Positions 1-15,000 of a stretch of DNA of 64,000 nucleotides are shown piece by piece; position 1 is the stretch's first letter; each line of letters begins with the position of its first letter. The stretch comes from Zonotrichia leucophrys gambelii (Eukaryota; Chordata; Aves; Passeriformes; Passerellidae), in contig NC_088170.1 in assembly GCF_028769735.1 (NCBI RefSeq), positions 57,197,585 through 57,261,584 on the forward strand, written 5' to 3'. A program made the translations under genes and the position numbers. The notes beneath the pieces are model-generated. The model had not been told where the DNA came from, did not search any database, and saw only the letters and a program-made list of their open reading frames with translations.

Positions 1-3000
1 TCTCTTGTGCTGTGGAAAATAGTAACTAGGACAATTAAATAGTAATGTTTTCCTTCAGCTGTCAACAAGCCCAACCAGACTGGTGATCATGTGGTCTAGC
101 TGTTGCAGAAATCAGCTAATAAATGGAGTGCTTCTAAAATGGGAGGTGGCACTTATGCCTGACCTCCAGCAAAGCACTTGACAGTCTTTAAAGACAAAAT
201 TGGATAAAAGCAGGTCTTCTTTAAATGTGGGTGGTCAGGCTATTCCAGATTATCTAATGCACAATTACCCTAAAATATACTTCCTTCGAGAGAGAAGAAA
301 ATTAAAGTTAAAAAAAACCCAAATGAGGACTCTACTGAAAAGAAACACGGGAAACAGAACCAGAAAAAGGAAAAAAGACTTCTTGCGTTTTCTTCCTTAA
401 TTTTGCTTCAAATTATTTATATATATTTAAGCATCTCACATATGTGTATTTTATTTTTTTAAAGCCTGATTAAAAAAATAGAATCAATTACATTTGTTGA
501 CCTAACCTGATTTTGAAAGACCCAGCAGAACAATCCCACAGGTGTCACTGAGATCTCTATTTTCAGTAGAGCACTCACTACACATTAAGCTGCAGCTTTT
601 ATCACAAGGACTGGTGACAGGGGTGCAGTGATTATAATCAGGTCTTTTAAACACTATTTTAAGTACAAATCATTTGTACTGAAGGAGCATTATAAACTTT
701 ATTTTCTACAGTCTTGAACTAGTTGCAGGTAACTATGATAAAGGAATTTTTACCTGAAGCTCCTCTTCAAATCCTTTCTAAACAACAGAAATACAGATAT
801 TTCAACATTTTTTTCCTCAGCAAGTTCTCTTCCTGCACAAATCATTGTTTTTCAAAAGAAGGTGAAAATAATACTGTTTTAGACTGTAGCCTTGAACAGC
901 AAAGGTAGAGGTTTGATTTTGTTCTCAGTGAAGTCAGAATCATCAAGAGACCAAAGCAGAAATGAAGTCAACCTTCTAACTACATTTTTGTCTTACTTAT
1001 AATGCACTTGCTCCATACCAAAAAAAAAAAAATCCCCTTAGGCAGTAGCAAATAAGAGGAGAAACAGAAAAAAGCAATTTCAATATTTTAGCTCACATAG
1101 AAGCTAAAAGTTAACACTTTTATGTTTTAAGTAAGATGTCTTGTAGATTAAAAAAAGCTTTTATAAAAAAATATTCAAAATAATTCTCAGGAGATGTCCA
1201 TCTTTCTCCATTTACTCTAAATAAACCCTTGGCAATCATGTGCCTACCTTTGGTTACTGTTTATAGTAAAGTGAACCCAAACCAAAAAGCCTATTTTTAC
1301 AACACACTCTGGAGTAGCCTGCTGGAGTGTATTACACGAAGAATGAAGTGAAAGGGGAAAATGTGAGAAAACAGAATGAAATAGAAGCTATGAAATCAGT
1401 TAAAGAAAGTTCTGTAGGTTACTGAACTTCTGCCTATCTATCCAGAATTGTAGAATCATAGAATATCCTGAGCTGGAAGGGACCCAGCTATCAGGACCAT
1501 GGCAGCCCAGCCCCTGGCCCTGCACAGGACACCCCAGGAGCTGCCCCATGAGCCTGAGAGCATTGGCCAAACACTCCCACAGTTCTGTCAGGGTTGGTGC
1601 TGTGACCATGCCCTGGGGAGCCTGTTGCAGTGCCCAGCCACCCTGTCAGAAAAAACATCTTTTTCTAATGCCCAACCTAAACCTCCCCTGACACAACTTG
1701 AGGCCATTCCCTCGGGTCCTGTCACTGGTCACCACAGAGATCAGTGGAAGATCACGGAATCACAGAATGACCAGGTTTGGAAGAGACCTTCAAGATCATC
1801 AAGTCCAACCCATGCCCTGAACACCTTAACTAAAGGTGTGTAAACACCTTAACTAATGGTTAACTAAACCATGGCATCGAGTGCCACATCCAGACTTGTT
1901 TTGAACACATCCAGGGATGGTGACTCCACCACCTCCCCAGGCAGGTCATTCCAGTATTTTATCAGTCATTCTGTGAAAAACTTCTTCCTAATATCCAACC
2001 TATATTTCCCTTGGTGCAGCTTGAGACTGTGTCCTCTCGTTCTGACAGTTCTGCCTGGAGAAGGAGACCCCACCTGACTACAACCCCCTCTCAGGGAGTT
2101 GCAGAGAGAGAAGGTCACCTCTGAATCTCCTTTTCTTCAGGCTAAACAACCCTCTACTAGCTGTGGACTGCAATAAGCCCTTCTAGGCTGCAGATGTGGC
2201 CAATATTTTAAATATAATAAAAATATAGACTAATAAGCAGCCACCTCCTACAACATTTTATTGTTAGTAAAAGGTACAAGTCTGACATACACATGTGCAT
2301 CTCAAACTGACATTTCAAAAAAAGTCAGCCCTAATGAAAGCTATAGAAAAGACATATATTTCAGTCTTTCTGATAAATACTTTGTAAATGAGGAAAATTT
2401 TAATTTTTTTTTTCTATCTTTCCTCTAAAATGCACCCCATAAATTTTAGGAAACCAACCATGATACTGTTCTCCATCAATGTTAAGATTCACTATCTCAA
2501 ATGGCTCTTGGAGAGAGCTTTGTAAAGATCCTGATACACTAATTGCAGTAATCACTAAAAAACTTTGTCAAAATAATATCCAACTGGAGAAATGCAGATA
2601 AATACGGTAAAGCTGATCTAAAGCACTTGAAATGCTCAAACCAGAGATTAAAGGCTCCATAAAGCAACCCATCTTGTAGCAGAAAATAGTTAACAGCATT
2701 GTCATCAGGGAGAAGAAGGAATACAAGGGGATAAATAATATTTCAAAAGCCATCATATCATGCAGCCACATCCTAAGACAGAGCTAAAAAAATTAGTTTT
2801 TCTCTCATAGTCTCAAAAACTGAGGGAGCAATGAGAAAGTTCACAGCAGCACAGTGATGAAGAGTAACTGAGAAACCCTTTTGGAAGGCTTTGCTGTATG
2901 AGTTGTTCCAAGAGCAGATACAGCTACATCTACAGTCAGGAATATTAATATTTAGTAATTTTTAACCCTGAACACTGAGACCACAATGTAATATCCAAGG

Positions 3001-6000
3001 TAAATTTAATTAAGTGTTGTAATGAAAAAGAAGGTGAAAATGCCAACACTTACTACTCTGTTACAGACACAGTTCCCAAAATATTATAGATTATTATAGC
3101 CTGCACTTCATGTTTTCCCAAACAGACTGGGCCCCCCTTACCTGCTCTGGTCCTTTCCCTTTCAATGAATATATGCTTATCCTTTAGTCTGGCAACTGCT
3201 GTTACATCAACATTGCCCATCCCCGTTTTCCCAAGCACAACAACATACCCATTCCATTCCAAGGAAGACTTACCCACAATGAAACTGACCTTTTCCCCAG
3301 GCTACCTAAATCTTTCCATGGTACCAGCTCTAGCAGGGCTCCCCAATATTCTCCACTGACCAGCTTTTAGACTTTCCAGGCAGAGGTGCCCTAAGGTCCC
3401 TCTGTCCCATCTGCCAAGAGATTCTCCTAATTGTTACTATCCTCCATGGGGAAATTCCCCAGGGAAGAGTTTTTATGTTTTCAGTCATTCATCCTGGGCT
3501 CTTTAGATGATCAATACTGAGCAGCCACAGGGCTCCCCAGGAGGAGTGTGCTGCTGCCAGCACAGCTCTGCAGGGCTCAGCTTGATTTGTCAGGGCATGG
3601 GAAGAAAACAGTTCTGCCCGTCATTAGACAGAAGAAACGTGCCAAAATCATTAATCTGTATCTCCTCAGAAGGTCTTCTCCCTACCTCATCAAGGAAGCA
3701 CTACCTTAGCTCAGCTTTCTGCAAGAAAAAACTCCAAATCAATAAAACCCATAGATTTAAAAAAAATATATTCCTAGAAAAAATGGTGCCCAAACTGGGA
3801 GAGCAGAATGCTCCAAACACTACAGTAAATCAATATATATGATTGCTTTCACTCCACTGAGCAGAAAGCACTGTCAGTAAGAGGATTCAGTATTGTTTGA
3901 AATACTTCCTGAACAATGGCTATTCAAGCCTGTCCCATCCATATCTACTATCTCTACAGTTACTTCTGTCACTTGCCTCTGGGCATGCAAAGTGACAGAT
4001 TCCTCTTGGCATGGATATTCTAGATCTCAGGGAAGTGGTCAGAATTGGAATACTGAGTAACAATTACAGTAGAAAAAAAAGGCCAAGCATATCTGCTAAG
4101 AGAACCAGGAAAATCACAAGTTTGTTTTTAATTTCAGGAGAAGGCTGTTTATATTGACATGGAAGTCAGCTACATTCCTGTGCGTCCCTCTGAGAAAAAG
4201 ACCAAGAAGATAAAATTGGATTTGCCCTACCAGTATGATCCTTAGATAAATACACTGGAGTATGAAAAGCATATTAGAACTGGCCTAGCCCAAAGCAATG
4301 AGACCTCAGCATACAGAATGACTTTACATGGTTCTTTCTTCTGAGATCTAATGGCTGTAAATTCAGTGGCTGTAAAAGTGGGGATTTGGCAGGATGCTGA
4401 TTTTGACCCTTTTTAGCTATAGAATAAACCTACTGTATACAGAGCAGCCTAAGAATGGCCTTTGTCCAATGAACAGACACCGAGGAAAGCTGTCCTGCTG
4501 TACTTCCAAACAGAGAAGAACAAGAATGTTTTATACTACTCATCCCTTTTACAGTAGGGCCATATCTCTGTGCCCAACTAAAGGACAGTACAAGCAAACA
4601 AACTAAATGGCTATTAAAAAACCTGTGGAGTACTAAAACTGGATGTACCCTGTTTGGAGAATACCCAAAATCAAAGCTGCTCTGACAAGGAATTTCTAGA
4701 GTGCAAATACAGTATGAGTACTTCCAGAGTCAACAGTTTCCCCCTTCTCTCTTCACCAAGTACAGTATTACTGCACTCCATGGTTTTATACTGCTTACTT
4801 GCGACAGACAGGCCTGACTGGCAGCATAATTGGGTACTCACAACTGGAGACCAGACCCTAAACCACACCACCAATTTGAGTGCTTTAAAAAAGCTATTTA
4901 CATTAATTGAAAAATAATATGTCTCAAATTGATAAGCAAGTTTATGATACTTTTAAAATATTCCCATATATTCTGATTTCATTAAAACACACTAGTTTAC
5001 TTCTAAGAAACATTTCAAAATAGATACTAAGATTTCTTTAGGTTTTCCTGCCACTTTGTTGCCATGTTTTTCCCAGAAGGGGTCACCTACCAGCCAGGAT
5101 CTCTTTGGTTTGCCCAGCTGCACATTATGGGGCTGTGCACAGGCTACAGAGCCTTTGGAGGTGCTGCCCTTTGCATGGAGCATCTCCTCTGCAGAAGGCA
5201 TCCCCAGCAGTCTGTCTGCACGCAGGGCTCTGGCAGCAGCCCTGTCTCTAGCCCACAGCTGCTGGCCCATTCTCACTGGGACAAGTTTGAGCAGGGCACT
5301 GTGTGCTCCCTTGGCTGGCAGAGTTCTGGCAGGCAGAGCTGCTGCTGTGGCTTCCAGAGCTGGCTGGCACCAGCTGTGACTGTCACAGGGTGTTCATGGC
5401 CTTCCCTACACAGCTCTCACTGCAGTGAGCTCAAACACACTCAAACCCTGCAACCTAAACAGTGCCCTAGCTGACAAAAACGTGAAGCACTCGTCCTTAA
5501 TAATATTTGAGCTTAAGAACTATAGACAGCCTATCACTTCTGCCAATATGAGAGATCTCTGAATTCATTACAGGCAACAGGTCACTGAGCATTCTTCAAA
5601 ACAGCTTAACTAAGGGTCTTTTTTAACAGAATTACAGAATTGTTAGTGGCCTTTGAAGAACATCCAATCCAACCCCCAGCTAATTTTTACCATTTTTTTT
5701 AGTCAGCTAAAATTATTTATCAATATGCAAAACACTCAGTTTTGTTTCTGTATGATCTTCACATAAAGGCATGGTATTGCCTATGTCTTCTGGTTTTTTA
5801 TTTGTTTGTTTTTTGTTTGTTTGTTTTTAAAGCTTTACAGGTTACAAACTTCAATGTACTCCTAACTTCTTGTCGTTTTCCCCAGGAAGTAGAAGCTTTT
5901 CCCTCCAAAAATTTACTGTAGAATCTCTCTTAAGACTTTTTTTTTGATGCAGAATGAAAACGTATACTCTAACAAAAGTACACAAATGACTCAGTATTCA

Positions 6001-9000
6001 AATATAAGGACATGGCTGCATGTCCTGACACTTGATACAAGGATATGTGTCTTGGGTTATTTCCAGTGCCAGTAAGCACAATATGTGGTATCCCAAGGAA
6101 GAAAAGCCCAGGCTTAAAGAAAGAAATTGAACTTATGGATGAAAGCAAATGGACAGTTGTAGGAGAGACGACACCACAACTTAAGGACCAGTCTATTAAC
6201 CACACAAAAATCCTTTGAGTAACATTATCAGAAAAGAAAGGAATATTTTGTGATCTCGGTTCCATTATTAAAGTTTTCATATAAAGGAAAATAGCAATGG
6301 ATTTTAAATCAAAAGTCCCATCATAAATTCATAGACATGAGAGTTTTGGGGGATCCTGTCATAATTCAGTTTATGAGGAAAGTGAGTGTCACTAGCTTAC
6401 AATTCTGAACAGATTAACTAAAAAAACATCATACATTTTTGATCAGGAAAGACAGTGTTTCTCAGAGATTAATTAACCTAATTTTATTTTTCAGTATTTG
6501 ACTCTAAGATTAGTAGACAGTATGTACTAGCAGCAACAAACGCTTCTAGTTTATTTAGTATTTTGCCTAATAGCTTTGAAAAATATCTAAAACAACAGAT
6601 ACTAAAACAGAAAAAACAGCCCAACTTTCCAGAATTTATTAATTTTAGGAAACTTTAGCTTAAATACTAAATAAAAGACTATTTAGCTCAGGAAAGCAGT
6701 ATTAATAACAGTCTTTAAATTTCCAGTTCACATAACATTAATTGTAAGTGTACCTTATTCAAGTTTAACTTAATTATTCTGAGTAATTGTCACAAAGAAA
6801 ACGCAAACCTAACTGACACTGAAAAAATCACCCACCTAATTTTATTCCAGTGTTTGCACATTTAAAATACGTAATAAGAAGAAACAATAAAATATATACT
6901 CACTTGGATCAGATTTAGAAAATGTATCTCTGTCCAAAAGATTTCTAAAAAGAAAAAAAAGAGATAAAAATAATCTTAGGTATAAAAAATTTGTGAAATA
7001 TGCAAATCAGATACCAATGCACACGCGTTTTTAACATTTTTAATCAAGAGTCACTTCAGTCTTCTCCCCTCCTAATACACAAGACTTAGCCAGCACTAAC
7101 ACTGGAGTCAGCTCACATTTCATTTTATTATCCATTTTGGATTTGAGCAAACTGTGGTTCATATACTCAAATACCATGAATCAAAAAACAACCACATGTA
7201 TGTTATATACACATGTAACAGGCATCAGAAAGAGAAATACCTTTAAATCACAAAGGTCTACCAGAGATTAACTTGCCAGCTCAACCCAAAAACCTTAGAT
7301 TTTACTCAAAAGCTTGGCTATGAGATTTCAGAGCCATAAGGAAGTATCCCTAAGAATATGTCATGGACAAGTAAGGTAAAGAGAACTAATCCATACACAG
7401 GACACACTTAGGAATAAATATTCATTTTGTTATGGAATGCAGTCCCAATATCATATCCACACTTCAGCCAGTTGAGAATCATTCACAGATGAACAGACTT
7501 AAATTAACAATTCTAAAGAATCAGGACTGGTCAGAAACCATTCTCAGCATAGTTACCAATATTTCATAATTTAAAAAAAAAATTAAAAACTGTCTTGACA
7601 GACTAGAAGAATGTTCTGAAAACAAGATGCCATTGAAAAGAGACAAGAAAGAGCTAATAAACTCTGGAAAGTATTAAACTTAAGAGCAAAAATGCAGCAT
7701 ATCTACATGGAGCTGGATATACAGCAGTTATATCAAAATAGTCCTAGACATTACAGCTGACCACAAATTGACTGCAAGTCAGGACTCTTGTACCTCTGGG
7801 AAAAGGCATACTGGAACACACAAACAAAAATGCCATTTTAGACTAATCATCTCTTCTTCATAATAATACTGACAAACACTCAATTCAAGCAATAATGTTT
7901 TGGACACTCCAATTTCTTGCAATCTAAGACAGATATGGAGCCACTGGGGTTCAATGATAACAGAAATTACCAGAGGTATATAGACTGTATCTATGAGGGA
8001 AAAACTGCTACAAATGGAAGCTGACCTCAGTGCAGACAGAGCAAGTAGGAACAGGTTCAACCATAAACTGAATCTTCTGCACCACAGGCACAGAAGTTGA
8101 ACTTTATTCCATTGTTTTACCATCTCTCACTGTTAAAGGTGGGAGACATGATGTGAAATATCCATTGTCTTCAAGAACATGTCAGATAGCTACTATTTCT
8201 AGTAAAGGTCTTTGATCCTACACCAGAGCAAAAGGAAGGAAAAGAACCAGTTTATATCCCTTATAGCTGATTATTTTTAATAACTAGTAGAGCCTCTTCA
8301 AGAGTCACCATTAACTCGCTCATTCAGATTTGAATTACATTATTTTTGTGCTACTGAACAGTGCTGAAAAGCACATTAATACCTTATTCAATACAGGTGT
8401 TCTAAGTGGTCCAATTAATACTTCAGCAATGAAAAGATACTGTATTCTAAATATAGGTATTGCCAAGTTCACACTTCAGAACAAGCAATATGAACAAAAA
8501 AACAGCTTGAAAAGAACATTGGGCAGATCTGTTTTACTTAATTTAGCTAAAGTACACACTAGCTTTAATATTACTACTTGTGAATACGCCTGAATTCTGC
8601 ACACATTAATTATTCTGAACTTCTCTAGTCCATTCAGAAATGTAATTTTTATGCATACAATTATACTCAGTGAAACCATATCCTACCTTGATGAAAATCA
8701 TGCAAATATAAATTGGAAGTATTAAGAAACCCAGGAAAATCAGTGAACCCAAATCAGTAGTTGACAACAATCACTACAAACTGCTTTAAAAGACAGTATA
8801 GCAAGTTCTGCAATATTGGAATTGCCAACCCAAAATCAAAATTGCCTCCTATTCCTCCTTAATTATACATATCTAGATACACCACTAATTCCTGGCAGAA
8901 TTGGATTATCCCAAAATGAATTGCAGTAAAACCTTAAAATTAGACTTACATGGAACAAATGGTACATTAGATTTTGGAACAGGCCTCCCATACTCACCAT

Positions 9001-12000
9001 TAGAATTCCAAACAATTTTAATTCCTCTGCATGATGACCATACAGTGACCTTATAATTGCTATGTTAGTGCTTGTCACTGTAGATTAGGATTAAGGAATT
9101 TTAGTCATGCTTTTACTGAGATAAGGTGCTTTGAGTACTTTAGATATTTCCTACTCTTCTTGTGCTCCTTTTTAAGTTTTGTTCCCCTCTATTTTCCAAT
9201 ATACATACCAACATAGACTGGCTTGGTACTGTAAAGCTCAGTTGATCCTGATACCTTCAGCAGCTGCAAAAAGCAGCCACCATAGGAACAGCATAAAAAG
9301 AAGGTAAGAATCTGTAGATGAGAATCTACAGGTTCTTAAAGAATCCTAAAGAATCTAAAGATAAAGAACCTTTAATGAGTTAAGAACATTTCTACAGAAG
9401 CAGTATCCCTGAAAGGATTGCAGGGTAGACACCCAAGTTTAACACTATAATTCAAGTCAGTTCGTGTCACCACAATATTTTCTGAAAAATCTTCTTTGCC
9501 CAGGATTTTTCTCTTGAGAAGCTGAGAAGCTTCAGAAAAGAAATGTAAACAATAATTATCAGATTGCTTTGCAATGTGCTTTGGAGGTTGCTTACCAACC
9601 GGTGCATGTTGATTGGTTCCATGTCAATTGTGTTGATTTAATGACCAATCCCAGTCCAGCTGTGTCAGGACTCTGGTCATCATGAGTTTTTATTATTCAT
9701 TCTTGTTTAGCCTTCTGATGCATCCTTTCTCTTTCTTTACTATAGTTTTAGTATGCAATTTCTTTTAATATAATATAATAAAATAATAAATCAGCTTTTT
9801 GAGAACTTGGAGTCAAATTTTCATCTCTCACCTTGTCCTGGGGACCTCACAACACCACAAGTTCATGCAATGAAGTCATGGTTTTGAACTAGTACAACTT
9901 GCAACACCCTCAATTCAACCCCTCACACACTTTCCTACAAATAAACAATTTCTTCAGCAAAGTTTGCAGCATGCCTGATTGTCCAAATCATAAAGAGCCA
10001 GCCAAAATAGTCATGTAAGAACTTGGCAAGCTGCTCAAGCAATGCAGCCAATTTCAAAAGGGACTTTAAAGAAAAAGTGTCAACAGGAAAAAAAAAAAGA
10101 ATAAAAAAGAGTCTCATTTCGCCAGTAAATCACCTAACACCTCAATAGGCAGCTCAATTTCATTTGTGTGTTTTCATTTCAGGGGAATAACAATCAAAGT
10201 GCTCCTTTAAATATAGGAAAACTACACAGTGACTGTGCATAGGACAATCTACAAGGAATGGTAACACAAACCAGAAAGCAGACCGAATGTATTTCTAGAA
10301 CTTTAGGTGGTCTTTGTACTCTTAATTTTCAATGTCACTTTCTGAACATGCTGAGTAATACAAAGTGTATTTTTTAGCACTGTCTTTGGTAGTAAGCTGT
10401 TTTGTCTCAGGAAAGCTCACAAACTCAGAAACCAGAAATATCTGAAACTTCTTTTTGTTTCTCCTAATCAAAGTATTGAGAGAAAGAGACTTGTATTTTA
10501 AATGAACTTGGTGAGTATATTTTTTGTCTATGTCCATTAAGTCTTACAGATAAAGAATGCAAATAGAAAAGGAATTTCGATCAATTATGAGAGAGGGAGA
10601 AAAAAACCAAAATTTTTTTTTGAGAAACAGGCATATCTGGGATCATCTGTGCAGAAATCATTATTCTACTAGCACAGATCTGGAAGGAATTCATTCTGCA
10701 CCTCCCCATTCTGGTGTGGACCTTCCAAAACAATTGCAACAGCATAGCTGTCTAAGGGGAATAAATTAATGGGAGCCATGGCAATAATACTGGAAATGCT
10801 GGGATAATTTTTTTTTCTGTATTATGAGAGCCATTTCCCCAGGGTGGGAAAGAATGAGATCATTAAATAAGATAAAGTTAAAACATATTTATCTTTGTTT
10901 GCATAGTTTCATAAACTCTGTAAAAATTTATCAAAATAACAGTCCAGTGCTCAAGAAGTTTTTTAGAATAGAATGTTTCAGTCAGAAGGAGCCTACAATG
11001 ATCATCCAGTCCAAAGGCCCAACCACTTCAGGGCTGACCAAAAGTTAAATCACATTATTGAGGGCATTGCCCAAATGCCTCTAAACACTGCCAGGCCTGG
11101 GGCAGTGACCTGTCTAGGAGCCCTCTCCAGTACCTGACCACCCTCTCAGCACAGAAATGCCCCCTAATGCCGAGTGTTTTGTACTGCTTGACCTGAAACA
11201 AGACACATGCATAAATCAGATGCTTCACTGGTCTAGTCAGCAGTGGTGGCTCACCAGGAACCATCACAGCCTTTGATGCTCCCTACAATCTCTAACCCAC
11301 TATCTGCTATGTGTATGTTGTCAGATGTACACTAAAAAGTGGTATTTACTCTCCTTATCCAAATACACTTCCCTTCAAATTTTACTTTATTTTAGTGATC
11401 AATATCTGAACTTTCTTCTCTGTACATTTTTAAGTCTTTGTTACACCAAGCTGATAAGCAAAAGTCAATTCAATTCTCCCATCAGAAATCACAGAATTTT
11501 GGCCTTGAAGAATAGACCACAGTAACTACAGAACTGAGCAATTTAAAATCTGCTTTTCTAGTTTTAAAATTTAAAAAAAATAAAGATTTGTATTGACTGG
11601 AAAAAATATTTTTGCTTTCAACAGCTCTGACATCTTGAATGATAAATATGGGGTTCACTTCAGATTAATTTGTCAAAATCTCTCTGGGTGCTATGGCTTT
11701 ATGTTTCTCTTCCTCTTTAGACTTACATTTAAATGCATGCAAAGATTTCTTGGTTGTGAAATAAAGCACTCAGCAGTTTGCAAACACAGTTGGTTACTCA
11801 TGCAAAATAATTTTTAGAAAATAAATATTTTCAGTATATCATATTTGTATTATAAAAGCACACACTGCTTCTCTCACACTTTTATCAAACCATGGGGAAA
11901 GGAATTCTCTCTAGTTCATTAAATAAAAGCATTTCTGTTTCCCTCACTTAATGATGGGCCACATCACTTTTTCACAGAAGATCCTGATAATGAAAGGAGC

Positions 12001-15000
12001 ATCCTAATCACATTTTAATGTGCAGAACAGTACTCATTGTACTCCTAATTGTAACATAACTGTATTATTACCTAGTAGGCACTACCCCTCAGCCTCAATG
12101 GCACCACTGAACGTGCAAGGATCAGTCCTAAGCTGACGTAGGATCCAAAGAGCCCACTCCAGTGAAGAGCCCACTTGACCTACCTGCAGAGGAATTGCAC
12201 AAATTACTCAGTGGCAGCTTAAGCAGTCACCCTTCCACAGCTATTTACCCTCTCCTCCTCTATTCTGTCAGAGCACAACAAAGGCAGCTATTAGCTTCCA
12301 GATCTCTAGATTCTAAATGCCCTGCACCTAACAGCAGATCAGAAAATTTCTCAGAATTTTACATTATTGTCAAAATAACTGGTTTTCTTACAACAGGCTC
12401 ACAGGTGAGACAACAGTGATTCTACTGACTAACAGGCAATTAGGATGACCTGTTCATTTCTGTTCAAACCATTCCCACTCTTCAGGGCACTGGAAGAACG
12501 GGAAAGAAAGCAAACATATCTCTGATGTGCAAGCTTAAGAAAACATTCACAATACCTCTTCATAACCTCTGGAGAAGTAATTCACCAGAAAACAAATAAT
12601 TTTCAGCCTCACAGTAACTTTCATTGTCAAGCTATATTGATTCAGAAGCCATAAGGGAAAAAAGAAAGGGAGAAGCAATGAGAAGGGTAAGATCAGCAGT
12701 GCTTCCATGAGTTTCATCACAACCCACAGCCATCTCTGGCTAGATGTACACAAACAATTTTAGGATGAAACCTCTATTAAAACTGCTGATTGCTCCTGAG
12801 GGTTAAAAAAACCCAAAGGAATTGCCAAGTTTATTTACTCTAACACAGCAATAGTTTTACACGAATTCTGTTGGAACAGATGGAAAGTACTGGGTTATAA
12901 AAATACATTTGTGCAGATGAAACAGACCTAACATAATCTTAGACTATCCCAGTTTATATTAAAAAAAAGACCAATTAGTACTATCACAAACTGGTGGAAC
13001 TCTGCTTCAATACCAACCCAAAATTCTATTTGAAACCAACAGAATAAACCATCCCCATTTATGTTGTTAGGGCTGGGCAAGTTAACAGTCTCTGGCTCTG
13101 AGCTTCTGGTGGTGTATCCTGGGAAATGGCACTAATGACAGCTGGTGGTCAAAAGAGCTTTTCAATCTAGTGCCAACTCACCACTCCTTCCCAGTTACTT
13201 TCACTCAGACCATCCAAATCCATGGATATGCTGCCCTAGGTGAGTTCTGATTTCTTTAGGAATGGATAATACATTTCATACAGTGTTTCATTAATGTATA
13301 ACAGCATATAAAACCTAGATTGGTTTTGCAGTTTTTCTGAAACAACTCTTTAAAAGGTATAACTCAAAGAACTAATTTTAAGAGGAAATATATACCATCA
13401 GTGTAATATTCATCCTTTCTCTGCCAGTGCAGGACTGTTGGTCAGTGAGCCACTGCTCAGATGGGCAGACAAAAAACTTGGGAAAAATAATTGTACCACA
13501 GAAAGTCTTCATAAAAATACAAAAAGTTATTGCACATTTCCTAGATCTTTGCTGCCACCAGGCCTTCCTGTATGGCACCTTTCTGGGCCTAGGACAGTGG
13601 GCTTCAGCTGAGGGAGGGCGTTACAGTGAGCCACCCATCAGTGTCCCACCTCCTGTCTGAGGACAACCATGAAGTTTTCAGTGGTGGCAGGGGTGGAAGA
13701 GGTGGTCTCAGAAGGAAAATGATGTTGACTTCTTCCTCCCCACTCCAAGAACCCCCAGCTGAGTTAACATGCCCTGGCTTCATTCATCTGCATTCACCCA
13801 CATTTACTGCCCACCACATACAGCCTGTATGACATCTCCTTGAGAGCTGTTCCTTCACCACTTTTGGTTCTGCCCAGCTCCCAAACTGCACCTCTTTACC
13901 AACCAACCACTGGTGACCTCTTTACAGCACTGGGGTCCCCAGCAAGGGGAACATCCTGAGTACCCTCTTTTCACCCTCTGCTGCCACACTCCCATCCTGT
14001 GCCCCCACCTGCAAAGCCTCTGCTATCACACCGTGACAATGCTCCTCTGCACTGCACCATTCTGTCAGGGTCACAAATACATCATTATACACATAATAAC
14101 TACTTGCTACTACTATCTGCTGAAGGAAATATGGTTATACCACACAATTATGCAAGGACAAGCCAAAAGGAAATTAACTAAGCAGTAGCCACCCAACAAC
14201 TAGAAAAAAAGAGAGCAGGTTTGGGTTTGCAGCTAAGTAAAGCCAAACAAAGCTCCACGTAGGCAAAGGCACGTTCAGACAAAACCTGACAAGTCCTGAC
14301 ACTCCCAAGTTTGTGTGAAACCTGAAGCCTGCATGAGAACTGACATGTTAAAGGTTAATGACTCAAAAATCAGATTTGCAAAAGCAACAGGTGCTTTGCT
14401 GAAGCCAGATTGGCACCCCCTAAACAAAGGGGAGGAGAAGAATTTTTGGGTGTGTGGTGAAACCACTGATCTTCTAAGAACAGCCCAGGTGCAGAGGAGG
14501 TGCACACCCAGCCACCAGAGGATGACCACACCGTACCAAAAAGGCCAGTAAGAAGCAGATCCTGCAAGGTGGGGTAATGCTTCTTATCATGCCAATGTCC
14601 TCTCCTGATGACACTCAAGTGTAAAACCACCCCCTGGGAGAGGTATGGGGACACTCATAGGTAAGCCTGAAGGTAATAATTCCTTCTGGAAAGTCACAAC
14701 TGGCTCAACCTGTGCAGTCATGAGAAACAGTGGTCATGCCTTAGAAAGGGCCACAAACCTCCAAAGTCCCCTGAAGCAGCCCCAGACTGTGCATGAGCCA
14801 CAATATTTCATAGTGTAAGGCTCCACTCCTAGGGGAGGTACCTGGGCCTTCCCACCTGAACATATACTATTAACCCATTGAATCTTTGCTTCCCACCCAT
14901 CACTTCCCTGTATTTCCTCCCATTCCAAACCACAACAGGGGGACTTCTCCAGCCCCAAGAGATAAAGACTGTGATCACAACTTTGACATAAGACAACAAT

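Larger units (their letters stand above)
1..6903 (-). other. CPNE8: CPNE8 intron 2 (partial)
   Basis: AT-rich intronic sequence without a recognisable copine exon. It holds two adjoining CR1 fragments (1,449-2,190), a small CR1 remnant (5,628-5,682), a T/G-rich simple tract (5,801-5,828) and an exon-like open segment on the plus strand (4,138-4,245). A GC-richer stretch at about 5,050-5,475 carries overlapping open frames on both strands but nothing I recognise. Confidence 0.7.

Noticed and set aside
5056..5474. Open frames of 107 and 136 codons on the plus strand
   Set aside because: They overlap each other and a minus-strand frame. The sequence is GC-rich with no recognisable domain, and lies in a CPNE8 intron.
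6904..6944. Assigning the copine exons to CPNE5 or CPNE9
   Set aside because: The exon 2 residues LLDRDTFSKSDP fit CPNE8 better. CPNE5 has K and M, and CPNE9 has L, at the two informative sites.
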